A stretch of DNA of 64,000 bases, taken from the NCBI RefSeq assembly GCF_021730395.1, contig NC_069362.1, positions 68,155,501 to 68,219,500 on the forward strand, given 5' to 3'. Under the pieces are notes generated by a model. The model saw only the letters and a program-made list of their open reading frames with translations, made no database searches and had not been told where the DNA came from. Source of the DNA: Mercenaria mercenaria (lineage: Eukaryota > Mollusca > Bivalvia > Venerida > Veneridae). Both the position numbers and the translations under genes were made by a program. Positions within the stretch are counted from its first letter, which is position 1. Each line of letters begins with the position of its first letter. This document shows, in pieces, positions 1 to 12,425 of this stretch.

Positions 1-2148
1 AACATTTTGTTTTCGTTTTTCAAAAACACAAATCTTAGTTTTATTCACATTGATTTTAAGTCCCCATTTTTCAGAATAATGATGCACAGCATCTATCTGA
101 GCTTGTAAACTACCAGGATAAGTGGTAAACAGAACTATATCGTCGGCAAATAAAATCATATACATGGATAACAGATCATAATCTTTGTCAGTTAAGGTAT
201 TAAAATCAATATTTTCAACAATGTCATTGATGAACAATATGAAAAGTAAGGGTGACAATGGTTCGCCTTGTTTTAATCCAATTGTTACGTCAAAAAAATT
301 ACACATATTCATAGAAATAGACATTTTAACACATGCTTGTACATTTTTATATATGCATTTTATCATATTGGTCATTTTACAACTAATTCCTGTTTGTATA
401 AGTTTTGTCCACAGTGCATCTCTATTAACGGTATCAAAAGCTCCTTGATAGTCAATAAAGATGCACCACAGTTTAGACTTTTTTGATAACACTTTTTGTA
501 TAACAGCATGTAATATGAAAATAGCATCTGCCGTAGACCGACCATCACGAAAGCCATATTGGCTATCATTAAATATATGTTCACTTTCGCACCATTTATT
601 GATACGGTTTCTTAATATCAACGAGAAAATTTTTCCAATAACATTTACTAAGGTAATTCCTCTGTAATTTGAGGGGATATTTTTATCACCCTTTTTATAG
701 ATTGGACAGATGACACCCTTAGACCATGCCTCAGGATATATACAATTATCATAAATGTAGTTGAACATTGTACATAAAAATGGCGATATTACACTATTTG
801 CATCTATAAAGAAATCAGAAACATTTTTATCCAAGTCACAGCTTTTATAACGATTCAGAAGACGTATAGTTTTTTTTTACTTCTTCGATAGAAATAGTTC
901 TATCAAGACATTCAATATTAACAGGCTCATCACGTACATTGTTTATCACATCATCATTCACATGGCCCTGATTTTTATTGGATATATTTTCGAAATGATT
1001 TTTAAACTCCTCTAGACTAACACTGGAATCAAGACTATTAGTTGATTTATACTTTTTAACATACTTCCAGAATTTACGTGGTGCTTTTTTACTCAAATTA
1101 GCCATATTCGCTTTTTCTTTAGTATAGAATTTATATTTAGCATCTCGTTTAACCGTTGAATATTCATTTCTACACTCAAGCATATATAATCTGTTTTCAT
1201 CAGATTTTACAGTAGACAGTCGACGTTTAGCATCATAAAATTTATTCTTAGCAATTTTACAATCATAGTTAAACCATAGCGACTTCCGCTTCTTTGGTTT
1301 TGGACTATTACTGAAAGTTTTACCATAGCACGAATAAGAAATATCAAATACAGTATCTGAAAAACATTTCATACATTGATCGATATTATATTCTCCACTC
1401 AACAATTTATCGTTGATTTCTTGAAAAGTGTCACATTTATTTTGTACGCTATTAATAAACTCATCTGTTCGGGACGTGTCCCATATAATTCTATCAAATT
1501 CAACGTATTCATTATAAATGACATTCATACAACAACACAAAGAAAACGTCAAAGGACAATGATCAGAAAATTCATTTATATCAAATACACACATATTATT
1601 TACATTTTTATAACAATCAGGACTTGAAAGTGCATAATCCACTAAGCTAGATACCGGTTTATTCCGGTATATAGTATTGTAAGTACACCTGCCCTCCTCT
1701 TTACGACCATTTAATATGATAAGATTATTCTCTTTACAAAGAGTCAAAAGTTTTGACCCGTAATTATTAAAACCATTATCAAGATTTTCACGGTCGGGTA
1801 AATCATACGCAGACACGGTTTCGGGAATATTTCTATAGACCGCAGAATCCTCTGGTGGAATGTAGCAAATACAAAAATATGAATCTTTGCTGGATTCTAA
1901 AAACCCTTTATCTAATTTGAGCCAAATAATACCCCTATGGTCAATTTTATCAACACTGAAATGACTTTTATAACATGTTTTGTAATAAACAATTACGCCA
2001 CCACTATAACGTCTAGCATTTTTATTAGATTTGGGGCGTGGACAATTTATACATTCATACCCATCAATATTAACATCTTTAAAAGAAGCGTTCCAAGTTT
2101 CAGTAAAAAGCAATACATCATAGTCACAAACAAATTTTAAAAAATCAT
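1..2148 (-). mobile_element. LINE (APE-type non-LTR retrotransposon), endonuclease + reverse transcriptase, runs off window start
   Basis: Read on the minus strand, 2113-845 is a 422-residue open frame with an APE-like endonuclease. It has an LLFTETWN start block and an EFSDHCPL block near residue 182 that fits the catalytic SDH motif, followed by a linker. From about 840 down to base 1 a second frame reads as reverse transcriptase: a YGFRDGRST block, IDYQGAFDTVN, GLKQGEPLSPLLF and the catalytic ILFADDIV (near 148-170). The two frames differ by one shift at a run of nine T (about 871-879), so the element looks young and otherwise intact across this span. The endonuclease begins abruptly near 2148, so the 5' part is missing, and the 3' end lies outside the window. 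Clade is not assigned; CR1/L2/Jockey-like groups are possible. Confidence 0.9.
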
Positions 2149-2149
2149 T

Positions 2150-3130
2150 ATCGTGTTAATAATAACATTGACAGAAGGACATCTGAATGTGATGGAAAAG
2201 CCTATTTTAGCGGTAACAAGTCGAATAAAGAGGGTGTTGTCATACTTTTTAATGCCAGTAAAAGTTTCGAGATAACAAACTATACTGAAATAGTAAAAGG
2301 CCGCTTAAAAGCAATTGATATAAACATCGATGATAGAGAGTTTACACTTCTAAATGTATATGGTCCAAATACTGACGATGTTGCTTTTTTCATACAACTT
2401 GAAAAACATTTATACGAAAATAATGATAAGAATTTCATTATAGCTGGTGACTTTAATACAGTAATGAACATGGAAGAAGAATGGTAGATTAGATACTCAT
2501 ACTAAGTGTAGGCATAAACTTAACAATATAAATCAGCAATTGAATCTAGTAGATATATGGAGGCATACACATGAAAAAAAATCAGAATATACATGGCATT
2601 CCAGTACATTCCCACCTATATCCAGTCAACTCGACTACTTTTTAATGTCAGAATGTTTACAAAATTTTGTTAAAAAATGTGAAATAACTCCAGGTTATAA
2701 AACAGACCATGCATCAGTATATCTAAACATTAATTTTTCAAACATGAAACGTGGCCCAGGATACTTTAAAGTAAAAACTAATACATTGTATTTTACTAGA
2801 AGATAAATACCAAAGCGTTATAAAAAAAACAACAGTATTTCAGAAACAGTAAGATACAATGTTGAAGTATGGTCCCAGCTAATTAGTCTTTTAAAGTCTA
2901 AAGGCTTAAACTATTGTCTAAGTTATAAAGATATTTGTTTTTGCATACTCGACAACAGAAGAAATAATGAAGTTGTCAGCTTTATTATAATTCTTTGCAA
3001 ATTTTCTATATTTAGAATGAAATATTGAAAAACAATTCCAACATTTGAACACTTCAAACTTTTTCTCAATAATAGAATAACAGTAGAAAAAGAAATTGCA
3101 CTAGTAAAAAAAAAGTTAGAAAGGCATTTT
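2150..3130 (+). mobile_element. LINE fragment, L1/Tx1-like endonuclease domain
   Basis: The plus strand encodes a broken APE endonuclease of the L1/Tx1 kind. FTLLNVYGPN and IIAGDFNTVMN (about 2340-2470) are followed, after a stop and a frame change, by YTWHSS, SQLDYFLMS and TDHASVYLN (about 2590-2735). Downstream to about 3120 only scraps such as a VWSQLISLLK block remain, with several stops. No reverse transcriptase follows. It starts where the minus-strand LINE ends, so the two are back to back, and it stops at the next element's terminal repeat. The family differs from its neighbour, so this is not one inverted insertion. Confidence 0.75.
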
Positions 3131-3135
3131 TTTTT

Positions 3136-3921
3136 GTGGCTAGGGTTACGGTACCGTAATCCTAGCCTCTGATTCTAGGATTACGGAAGTTCCGTATTTC
3201 TAGACAACCCTATGAGAATAGGCTAGGATCACGGAAGTATTTAAGAGGAATCAAATATATATGTTAGGACATACATAAATGATGTTGTTAACTTAATTGT
3301 TTCACTTAAAATAGCGATTTTTCATGTCTGCCGTATTATTTCGTGTTATCGATCCGCCATTTTGGGTTAGTAAAATATAGGTGGACAGTTATTTATGCGC
3401 TGTTGATGAATGATTATGAATGATAAAAGTTAAAATATTTTTAATGAAAATAGTAATGTTTCAATGTTTACATAATTGTCCAACTATATCCGGGCCACAT
3501 CACGAGGAGTGTTCAGTTCAATTGGCCCATTTCTTTTACTTTTCAATTTCCATAAAAAAATAATCGTTCTTTTTATTTTTAAAAAAAATTTGTTGTAATT
3601 TTGTTTTTGTTTAGAGTACGTTATTATTTCATAGTCATGATTATGCAAATTTTTTTTCTTTCACTTTTAATTGTTTTTCTCTATTTTGTTTTCTTTTCTC
3701 TTTCTTCTTTTACTAACCCATAATACGACAGACATGAAGAATCGCTATTTTAAGTGAAACATTTAAGTTAACAACATCATTTATGCATGCCCTAACATAT
3801 ATATGATTCCTCTTAAATACTTCCGTAATTCTAGCCTATTCTCAGAGGGTTGTCTAGAAATACGGAACTTCCGTAATCCTAGAATCGGAGGCTAGGATTA
3901 CGGTTCCGTAACCCTAGCCAC
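3136..3921. mobile_element. Non-autonomous DNA transposon with ~200-bp terminal inverted repeats
   Basis: The left end GTGGCTAGGGTTACGG (3136-) and right end CCGTAACCCTAGCCAC (-3921) are inverted copies. The match continues inward for about 200 bases on each side with a few mismatches (for example TTCCGTATTTCTAGACAACC on the left). A further interrupted inverted stretch lies near 3355 and 3710 (TTTTGGGTTAGTAAAA-like). The interior, about 3390-3700, is AT-rich and encodes nothing recognisable. No target duplication is evident; the left flank is a T run. Superfamily unknown. Confidence 0.8.
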
Positions 3922-5038
3922 TGCCAGTTAGAAAACACAATTTTGTTTTCAGTCCTACTAGACAGACCAAACTCATATTATACACCCCCATGTTCGTTTT
4001 AATCTTATCCGAACTATGTTTACATTTACTGAGAGACATCGGTTTCGGCTGGTTCACATTTAATCCTGATTTTGTAACATTTTCCAGCGTGTGAATCACT
4101 ATAGTCTTTGCTCAAATACTCTTAAGTATTTAATTGTTTGTTAAAGACAAGTATCATCCTTTTGTTCAGTCTGCGTTCTGTATAAATCATAATTATTTTC
4201 CAAATAACTCATAGAAATTGTCACATTTCCTGACAGGATATGCATCCTTATTCGCATTGCATTGTTGGACTATTTACCGTTACTAAGTAACATAAATTAT
4301 CATTGTCATCTACAAAGATGTTTAAATCACTTGAACATGTTAGAGTTAACCCAATGGTGCATAATTTGGTATTCTTTTCATCAATACACTTCATAAAAGC
4401 GCCATTTATATGATACGGCAGGGTTCAGCAGAGAGGTTAACGTTTTAGGTCACTGTGACCATTTGGTCACTGTGACCCGTCGGTCACTAACCATTTGGTC
4501 AATTTACCCAAAATAACCCATTTTGACTGTTTTTGGTAACTTTTTTGGGTCACTTTCACTGGAAAACTATAAAAGGGCCCGATATTGGTCATCTGCAAGG
4601 ACTTCAGCTCAGGCATTTAGACCTAAAACCACGTTTGACTTGTTTAAACAGATTTTAATTAAAATGAACACTATGCTGAACATATAGATGTAAGAAAGTT
4701 GCTCTGCAATCAGAATTTATATTAATTAAAAGCCATAGGTTTATAAAAGCCCCATTTGATACAACATTTAGTAACATTTCTACTAGTTTATTTGCACAGA
4801 TGTATTTACATATTCATTGCTTATTTAAAGTAAAGTCAGTTAATGGATTTGTCTTAAGTACTGAGAATATAAGTAACTATATCTTATAGAGGGAATTTCT
4901 GTTGTTGAACAGTGTCTTTGTATCCGCATCAATATTTACAACTTATGGGACGCCAGATCAGTCATAAGTAGATTAATCTAAAAGGAGATGTGTATTGAAT
5001 CTTGCATTTTTGTACCTGTAAGAGTGTGCAGTATTTAA
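3922..5038. other. Non-coding stretch with GGTCACTGTGACC palindromes
   Basis: No gene was found; the short minus-strand frame at 3914-4099 has no recognisable content. At about 4450-4560 the motif GGTCAC / GTGACC occurs many times, twice as the palindrome GGTCACTGTGACC, in a short locally repetitive block. The rest is AT-rich unique sequence. Confidence 0.5.
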
Positions 5039-5188
5039 GAAATAATAAATATGTGCCTATATTTTATCAGTTAATAAAATATGGGCAGGAGTTCGGATGC
5101 GTAATAATTAAATCACGAGTGCGTAGCATCCGAACGACTGCCCATATTTTATTAACTGATAAAATTATTGGAACATATTTATTATTTC
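5039..5188. repeat. Palindromic (foldback) element, ~150 bp
   Basis: The left arm GAAATAATAAATATGTGCC... pairs with the right arm ...ACATATTTATTATTTC. Arms of about 65 bases share inverted ATTTTATCAGTTAATAAAAT and GGATGC/GCATCC blocks around a short centre (about 5103-5128). The structure fits a MITE or foldback element. No coding and no clear target duplication. Confidence 0.75.
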
Positions 5189-7255
5189 AATTCTAACCAC
5201 GCAAATCCTTCGCATTTAACAGCACTACATTTTAGCTCGATATGTCATTCGGCTGGCCATATGCTATTATAAAAACCTCCCCACGAATGGAAAGCGTTGC
5301 ATAAAACGGAATTTTCCGATATTCAGCAACTTTTAATTAAAGTATTATTATTTGCTGCTGTAAAAATGTTATTTTCAATAACATCTAAGGTCGGATATAG
5401 AAATCAGAGGTAAATACTTCATTCAAATTTTATATGCAGTTTCTAAAAATAGTGCATGTCACCTAAATGATGGCACTGAAACATACACGCCAGAACATTG
5501 CGGCTGCATATAAACACGTAAACACTTGAGTTTGGAAGATTGGGTCATGAATTATAATTTATTTACTGTCAAAGTAGAATCTAGTTGACATTTGTGGTGC
5601 CTACAACGCAGAAATTGTAAACTACACACACGACCAGACATAGATGCACTGGTGTTGAATTTGAAACTTACCGGGCTGAAACATTTTCTTACGGTAAAAT
5701 TATAAACAAATAAATTCATCAGTTAGAAATTGTTTGTTTCAGAAAATTGTGATGTACTTTTTATTACTACTACATAGCACTGAAAAAGTTGAGTATTTAG
5801 TCGGTATATAACGGAAGCAGAGTAAAATCTCACAGTCATGTTACAATCGTAGGGTGGAATGGAAGAGCTATATTTTATCGTAGATTCATGTATAGGCGAT
5901 TCCGCTATATGTTTATAGCAACTGCTGCGGATCGTGTTAGAATGTTTTGTAAAACACTTTAAAGTTCATTGTAACTAGCTTCGCTACCTGTAAACTATGG
6001 AGAGCCGGAACAGTCTTAATCTTATTTGATAAGTTTGTACTTATACTGACAGAATTTAGCCATCAATAGATAAATACATTTATTATCAAGAATTTGTGAA
6101 TTTAATATCAGTCAGATCATTTGTTTAATGTGTTGACTTCACGTGTATTTTCTGGAGTATGATATATTAACAATAATAAACTTCATTAACTGTTATCCCG
6201 AGTCTTATAGTCTCTCTGGTTTAGGTAGTTTCACGGTACAAAGAATCAACTTGGCTATACCCTATTTGCCTTTTCGACTGCTTGAGTACAGTTTACCCAG
6301 AGTACTTTAGTACGCCTTACCTATGCATCTCCGCAACACCCCTGAGTCGTAACAGTATCATGTCACGTGCCGACGACGGACATTGTGCTCACTGTGACAA
6401 GTAGGTAATGGTAATGAAAGGCCGTATTTACATGGAATTCAATGGAGTATTGAAGAAGAAAAAATGCTACAGACGACATAATTGTTTTATTTATTCGGAA
6501 AAAAATGCAACAATCTTTCATTTTGTTTGAAAGCATGATGATTTCTAAACTGGCAAACGAGGAAATTGGTTTGGCGGCATGTTTTTCTACAGTGATCTAC
6601 AGTGAAAACAATCACTGAAGTAAAGAAAAAAATAGAAAGTTATTGCACAAGATTTAATGTATTCATAACTTACTTACATTATAAAAACTGAAACCCGAAA
6701 TATATCAATGACACCGCGTTTCTATTCAAATATGATATGCAAATCAATGATTTTGTTATATCTGAAAATCGCTCATTATTAAACAAATATAAGTGTTTCT
6801 TGTACATACCAGACGGGGACTTCCGGTATTTTTACCGGTGCTGGAAAATCCATCTTAAACCCCGGGTTGTAAGATGACTCTCGTGCTGTAAATGACGTAT
6901 TACGAACTACATATACATGTAGAAGATTTATGTAGTAATTCACATTTTATTTCATAAAACGGAATAAAAGTCCAATACCTTGACAGTTCTTTGTTCCTGA
7001 TAGTATATTTCTCGATTCAAAAAATGTTATCAAAAAATCATAACGTTACGTTGCAACTGAAAAAACAAATCTATACATTGTTATTTGTCTTTGATACGTC
7101 ATGACACCTTTCCTGTTTACGGAAGTCGGTTTCCCGCGCTTTGTTTAAATACGCTGCTATAAGAAATACTTATAAAAAGAAAGCCGTTGGATTGACTTTT
7201 TATTATTATCATTTATTGAATATGGTATGCAAGAAAATGATTCTGTCACTGGTTA
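5189..7255. other. Intergenic sequence without recognised genes
   Basis: AT-rich and stop-dense in all frames. A small inverted TTCCGGTATTTTTACCGG lies near 6820-6840. No exon with credible splice sites and protein similarity was seen. Confidence 0.4.
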
Positions 7256-7368
7256 TAGGTGCAGATGTGAATATCCTGCTCTCGGGTAACTGTTTACGCG
7301 GTAACTCGGCAGAGCCTTGTTACCGCCTAACAGTTACTCTCGAAGCCGGAAATTTCCATCTGCACCTA
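7256..7368. repeat. Palindromic element, ~113 bp
   Basis: TAGGTGCAGATG (7256-7267) is repeated inverted as CATCTGCACCTA (7357-7368). Further paired blocks lie inside (GTAACTGTT with AACAGTTAC; GCGGTAAC with GTTACCGC). The 80-residue open frame across it is a by-product of the palindrome. Confidence 0.7.
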
Positions 7369-8404
7369 CAAGCAGTAAAATAATCTTATATTCTATATTA
7401 CGATATTTAAGAGACGAAGAAGCTACAATTTACTGACTGTAAGCAGGTATTTAGGCAACACATATTTTGTTCGCTAAAACGGACATATTGGTAGAGCTGA
7501 CTGCAAAAAGATATGTCATTAAAAATGCATTATCTTACCCACCATTCATATTTGAATAAGGCTTTTAGCTAGTGCTATCCCTATATGTTTTGCTTGTGTA
7601 CACTTTTACACCGTTCTCTATTTCAAATGTTCTTGCTTTAAAGAATAATATCACATTAAAAAAAAATGTTTGCATTTCATGGCCTTTCTGCATACGTTCG
7701 TGGGTTTTACCATCTGTCACTATAAATGTTACAACATAAAATGATTTGGAAGACAGGTATATGACAGGATTCCGTCAAGCAACTCCTGGGGCAAGTATTT
7801 TCAAACACGCAATTTTCTTGGTAAATAGTCGGCGTCAGTTGATTAATAATACACAATCGTTTCCATTTGTCCCATAAAACCGTGTGAGATCATAGTTTAC
7901 GAGCGGAATGCTGCAGTTTATTTGGTGCCATGATTCGGTAGGTGATTCTTCGGAGGTGTTATGATTCTTAACAACATATAATTATCATAGGAAGTCTTAA
8001 CTATCAGGCAGAATGAAATGGAACAACGGATTTCTATCAAAGCTCCTAACAGGATATAAGACCTGGATATGCTTTTATTTTCCAAGGCGTCGCGTGGCTT
8101 CGAAAAGTTGACCACACACCAGTGATAGCAAAAAACTAGAAGTGTCAAAAATGCTTTGTTTCAATCTTCTTTACCTCAAGGGTTCTGTTTCACAAATACC
8201 TACACCGTCAGGAAAGTCAGTCAATGGAAAGTTTTATAGAGACAAAGTACAGTATTGAAAGCTGTGAAACGAAGGTTAAAAACAAATGCACCCATGGACT
8301 GCTCTGCGGCTCACAACAAATCACAATCCCATTTATTCAACAGATCTATGTCCTTGTGATATTTTCCTTTCCATGGCTGAAAAAGAAATGCTGGCTGGGC
8401 GGAT
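7369..8404. other. Unique intergenic sequence
   Basis: No gene, repeat array or terminal repeat could be supported. The short frame at 7918-8148 (minus) shows no recognisable domain. Confidence 0.4.
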
Positions 8405-9600
8405 TTTTAGCTCACCTGAGCCAAAGGCTCATGGTGAGCTTTTGTGACCGCTCAATGTCCATAGTCCGTCGTGCGGCGTGCGTCCGTCAACAATTTCTAA
8501 AAAATCTTCTTCTTAAAAACCACTGGGCAGAATTACACCAAACTTCACAGGAATGATCCTTGGATGGCCCCCTTTCAAAATTGTTCAAAGAATTAAATTC
8601 CATGCAGAACTCTGATTGCCATGGCAACTGAAAGGAAAAACTTTAAAAAATCTTCTTGTCCAAAACCGCAATGTGTAGAGCCCTGATATTTTGCATATGA
8701 CATCATCTAATGGTCCTCTTTGATGACTGTGGGGTGAAAAGAGGCTTCGCCGCGGGGGTTCACAAGTTGTACACAGACTTATATTGGATTTTTTAAAAAT
8801 ATTTTCTTATCTAAAACCACAAGACCTATGGCTTTGATATTTGGCATGTAGCAATGCCCAGTGGTCCTCTGCCAAAATTGTTCAAATTGTATCCCTGGGG
8901 CGAAAAGAGGCCATGCCCCGGGGGGTCTCATGTTTTACATAGACTTGTATGGGAAAATACTTTAAAAATCTTCTTGCCTGAAACTGCGAGGCCTAGGCTT
9001 TTGATTTTTGGTGTGTTGCATAACCTTGTGGTCCTCTGCCAATTTTTTTTAAAATTATGCCCCTGGGGTGAAAAGAGGCCCTGCCCTGGGGGTCCCAAAT
9101 TAAACATAGACTTATATAGGGAGAAAGAAAAGTTCAAGGCCTATGCCTTTGATATTTGGTATGTAGCATTGCCTAGTGGATCTCCAACAAGATTGTTCAA
9201 ATTATGCCCCTTGGGTGAAAAGAGGCCCCGCCCTGGAGGTAACTTGTTATATGAGTTATATACGAATAAATACTTCAAAAATTATCAGATCATATTCCCT
9301 AGACTATTTATCAGATCATATTTCCTAAACTGTTTACTTATCATTACCTGATGACCACAAGAAATTAGGGGTCACTTGACTGTAACCTTGACCTATTGAC
9401 CTACTTTCTTGTTTTTAAGATACAGCCTTGAAATTTGGATGACATGTACAGTTTTTCACACCAATCTTAAAACTGACTTTAGTGACCATGAATGCGACTT
9501 ACTGACCTACTTTATAATATTTTAGCATCAGTGTTCAATTTTAAACATGTGGCTCATATTACTCCGGTGAGCGATTCAGGGTCATCATGAGCCTCTTTTT
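8405..9600 (+). mobile_element. Helitron-like non-autonomous repeat, family A (HINE/pearl-type), copy 1
   Basis: It begins AGCTCACCTGAGCC with an adjacent imperfect inverted GGCTCATGGTGAGC, then the conserved block ...CCGTCAACAATTTCTAAAAAATC. The interior holds about four degenerate units of roughly 160 bases, each with a GGGG(C/T)GAAAAGAGGCC-type line (about 8740, 8895, 9065, 9220). It ends GGTGAGCGATTCAGGGTCATCATGAGCC, a 3' hairpin. It shares both ends with 56228-57901. The Helitron-like assignment is inferred from end hairpins, the lack of long TIRs and the tandem core; no replicase is encoded. The 165-residue frame at 8854-9351 is a by-product. Confidence 0.7.
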
Positions 9601-9769
9601 ATATCGGTATAGTAGTGTTCAATTACTGAAGACCATACCAAGGGGAGACTACTCTGCAGCGTCCACCTCTTGGATTTCTTAATGCAGAAAGTCAGGGGTG
9701 AATACTCTGAAGGGATAAACTAAATTTAAAGCGAGATTGCTATTATCGATAGAAATTGCCATTATTAGC

Positions 9770-11115
9770 TCATCTGTCACATAGTGACAAGGTGAGTTTT
9801 TGTGATCACGCTTCGTGCGTCCGTCCGTCCGTCAACAATTTCTTGTCTGCACGATAGTGGTTTCATTTATGATTTTATTTTAACCAAACTTGCACACAAC
9901 TTGTATCGCCATAAGATCTCGGTTCCTTTTATGAACTGGCCAGATCCCATTATGGGTTCCAGAGTTATGGCCCCTGAAAGGGCCAAAATCAGCTATTTTG
10001 ACCTTGTCTGCACAATAGCAGCTTTATTTATGATTTGATTTTTACCAAACTTGCACATAACTTGTATCACCATAAGATCTTGGTTCCTTTCTTGAACTGG
10101 CCAGATTCCATTATGGGTCCCAGAGTTATGGCCCCTGAAAGGACCAGAATTAGCTATTTTTCCCTTGTCTGCACAATAGCAGCTTCATTTATGATTTGAA
10201 TTTAATCAAACTTGCACAAAACTTGTGTTGCCATAAGATCTCAGTTCCTTTGTTGAACCGGCCAGATCCCCTAATGGGTTCCAGAGTTATGGCCCCTGAA
10301 ATGGCCAAAATTAGCTATTTTGACCTTGTCTGCACAATAGCAACTTCATTTATGATTTGATTTTAACCAAACTTGCACACAACTTGTATCACCAGAAGAT
10401 CTTGGTTCCTTTCTTAAATTGGCCAGATTCCATCATGGGTTCTAGAGTTATGGCCCCTTAAATGTCCAAAATTGGCTATTTTGGCTTTTGCAGCCATATA
10501 GAGACTTCATTTATGGTTATATACAGACTTCCAAAATATCTTCAACAACAATAAATCTTGGATTCCATGACAAATCAGAGCCAATCGTAGTTTCCAGAGT
10601 TATTTTATATCTGATTACCTCCCCTGATTGTAGTCAAAATGGATTTATATCAGTAAGTACTTACAGGACTTATTTGAAATTTCATTATTGTCATTAGCTG
10701 GACCGAGCCAATCAGGCTCCGTAACTAATGAAGATACTGATCTGAAATTTCATTAATGTCAACAGATTTATTTGGCAGATCCTTCTTTTTTTTAACTTAC
10801 AATAGTTTTCTTTTGAATTACGTCCCTTTTACGTTACTATAAATAGCCTATTTTTAGTAACTTTTTTATTATTGGCCGTAGGGAAAAACCGAGACCACTT
10901 TTTTGTGGTACAACATGGATGGTACCTCCAATTTGTAGGTGTATTTTGACATATCTGTACCTTGTAAGAATTTTGTTTTTCTTTTTTGGTTAAATTTCTT
11001 TCCTTTGTTGTTCCTGTCCTTTGGACTTAGATATTTTTTCTGAGGACCTTCTTGTCCTCAAGTGCAATGATAACAGATGGGCGATATAGGGCCATCATGG
11101 CCCTCTTGTTTTTAG
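9770..11115 (+). mobile_element. Helitron-like non-autonomous repeat, family A-related, with ~161-bp tandem core
   Basis: The start is TAGCTCATCTGTCACATAG with the matching inverted GTGACAAGGTGAG, then a GTCCGTCCGTCAACAATTTC block like copy 1. From about 9841 to 10490 four ~161-base units repeat (each with CTTGTCTGCACAATAGC, AAACTTGCACA, GGCCAGATTCC and CCAGAGTTATGGCCCC). It ends GGGCGATATAGGGCCATCATGGCCCTCTTG, whose AGGGCCAT/ATGGCCCT hairpin matches the other family A ends. No coding capacity. Confidence 0.75.
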
Positions 11116-12161
11116 AATTGCCCTCATGCACGGTGTCAATGTAGCAACATGTTCAATGTAATGCTATAGTTTAGATTCTCGAGTTTTACTTAGAGTAGAT
11201 TTTTAAGAAAGTTCCTGGTCTTTAAACATGCAGTAATAATAATGACGAACTAGACAGCTGTAATGAAACTTCGTGATTGTACTTATTGCTGCATTTTTCG
11301 GATAGATTTGATGTACTTTGATCGAATATTACCATTTCAGTCCTTCATGTAAAAGAATGGTTTCCCACAATGCCCTCATGCAGGTGTTGTGTTTTAAGGG
11401 GAATACTGGATTTTTGGCATTATTTCCAACTGGAGTAGAAAGTTGCTTGTTACACCATGTACATTTTGTATTGTTATGCACATCTTTTTCTGTGAAATAT
11501 GGTATTAATTGAGGTTAAGCTTTGAATTAAATATTACACGCGATACGTCTGCACAGGTACATTTTTCTTGAATGTAATAAATGCGTGAAATAGAAATGGA
11601 AATGCGTCGTCATAATTATATAATAGTTCTGCAACAAAGGAGGGTGTATTTCAGACAATGTTGATCACTAGTGTAAAAGCAAAACAGCAAGCGGCAGATG
11701 ACCTGTTCGAATCTCCATCGAAGCGGAATCTCAGTCAAATTTCACTTCTTAATACTATATCATATGAAGAAACAGGTACATTGTAAATACAAAAATCGAG
11801 ACAAACGGACGTTACAGTATAATATTTTTCAATTAGAACGGGGAGTCAAATGTCGTTTAAAAATAAGTTGATGTTATTGTAACATTATATTGAATCAAGA
11901 TGCGTCATCATACAAGTGTGTGTTTATGTGTGCCTGCATACGTGCGGACGTGTGTGTGTGAACATGGTACAAGATGGAAATCTGCAAATCCATGGTTTAG
12001 TTAAACAGATTTTTCTGCGGCAATTATAAGCTACGAAGACTCATTACAACACCAACCCGAATCTTAACACCGATAAACTGCAGTATTTCCGCCGTGAACT
12101 ACGCTGTCATTACGAATTTTATGACATACTATGAGTACTAAACTAAGCTGTATTAAATGTT
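11116..12161. other. Region downstream of the collagen IV stop codon (probable 3' UTR plus intergenic)
   Basis: This follows the stop of the minus-strand collagen gene. No clear AATAAA signal on the minus strand could be pinned close to the stop, so the transcript end is not assigned. No other gene seen. Confidence 0.35.
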
Positions 12162-12425
12162 TTATGAGCTTCCTGACGTTGTGCAAACTTGACATCTACC
12201 AACTCTTGACCTTAGATTGCCTGCTTTAAGATTATCCATTACAGGTGTTTTAAATTGATCATTTTGTCCAATCGTTGCCAACCAGAAGCTGTATTTGTTG
12301 GCAAAATAGTGACAGGTGCCTTTTGCTCCATTACATTCTATAAAAGGATTTACACGGAATTCTTCCAAACAACTGCCAGGACTGGATAATGGTTGACCAC
12401 CTCCGCTTGAACCTGCACCAGTATA
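12162..12425 (-). CDS. COL4A2-like: Collagen type IV chain, last exon: C-terminal half of NC1
   Basis: This exon encodes 87 residues and a stop. It holds most of the second C4 subdomain of the NC1 domain, which drives trimer assembly and network formation of collagen IV in basement membrane. Visible family signatures are [45 protein letters not shown] and RCQVC; five of the subdomain's six cysteines are here and the sixth is in the preceding exon. The acceptor is TTTTCAG before 12425, phase 0, joining cleanly to the exon at 13990-14276 (SFLM then [10 protein letters not shown]). The NG-(A)[14 protein letters not shown] spelling resembles the alpha-2 class from memory. Length and C-terminus are normal for the family apart from a short TTSGSS tail after the last cysteine. 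The stop at 12162 is unambiguous. Confidence 0.95.
   Translation of the reverse strand, partial: YTGAGSSGGGQPLSSPGSCLEEFRVNPFIECNGAKGTCHYFANKYSFWLATIGQNDQFKTPVMDNLKAGNLRSRVGRCQVCTTSGSS

Noticed and set aside
8854-9351. 165-residue frame
   Set aside because: It lies entirely in a Helitron-like repeat, and its repeated wording follows the repeat units.
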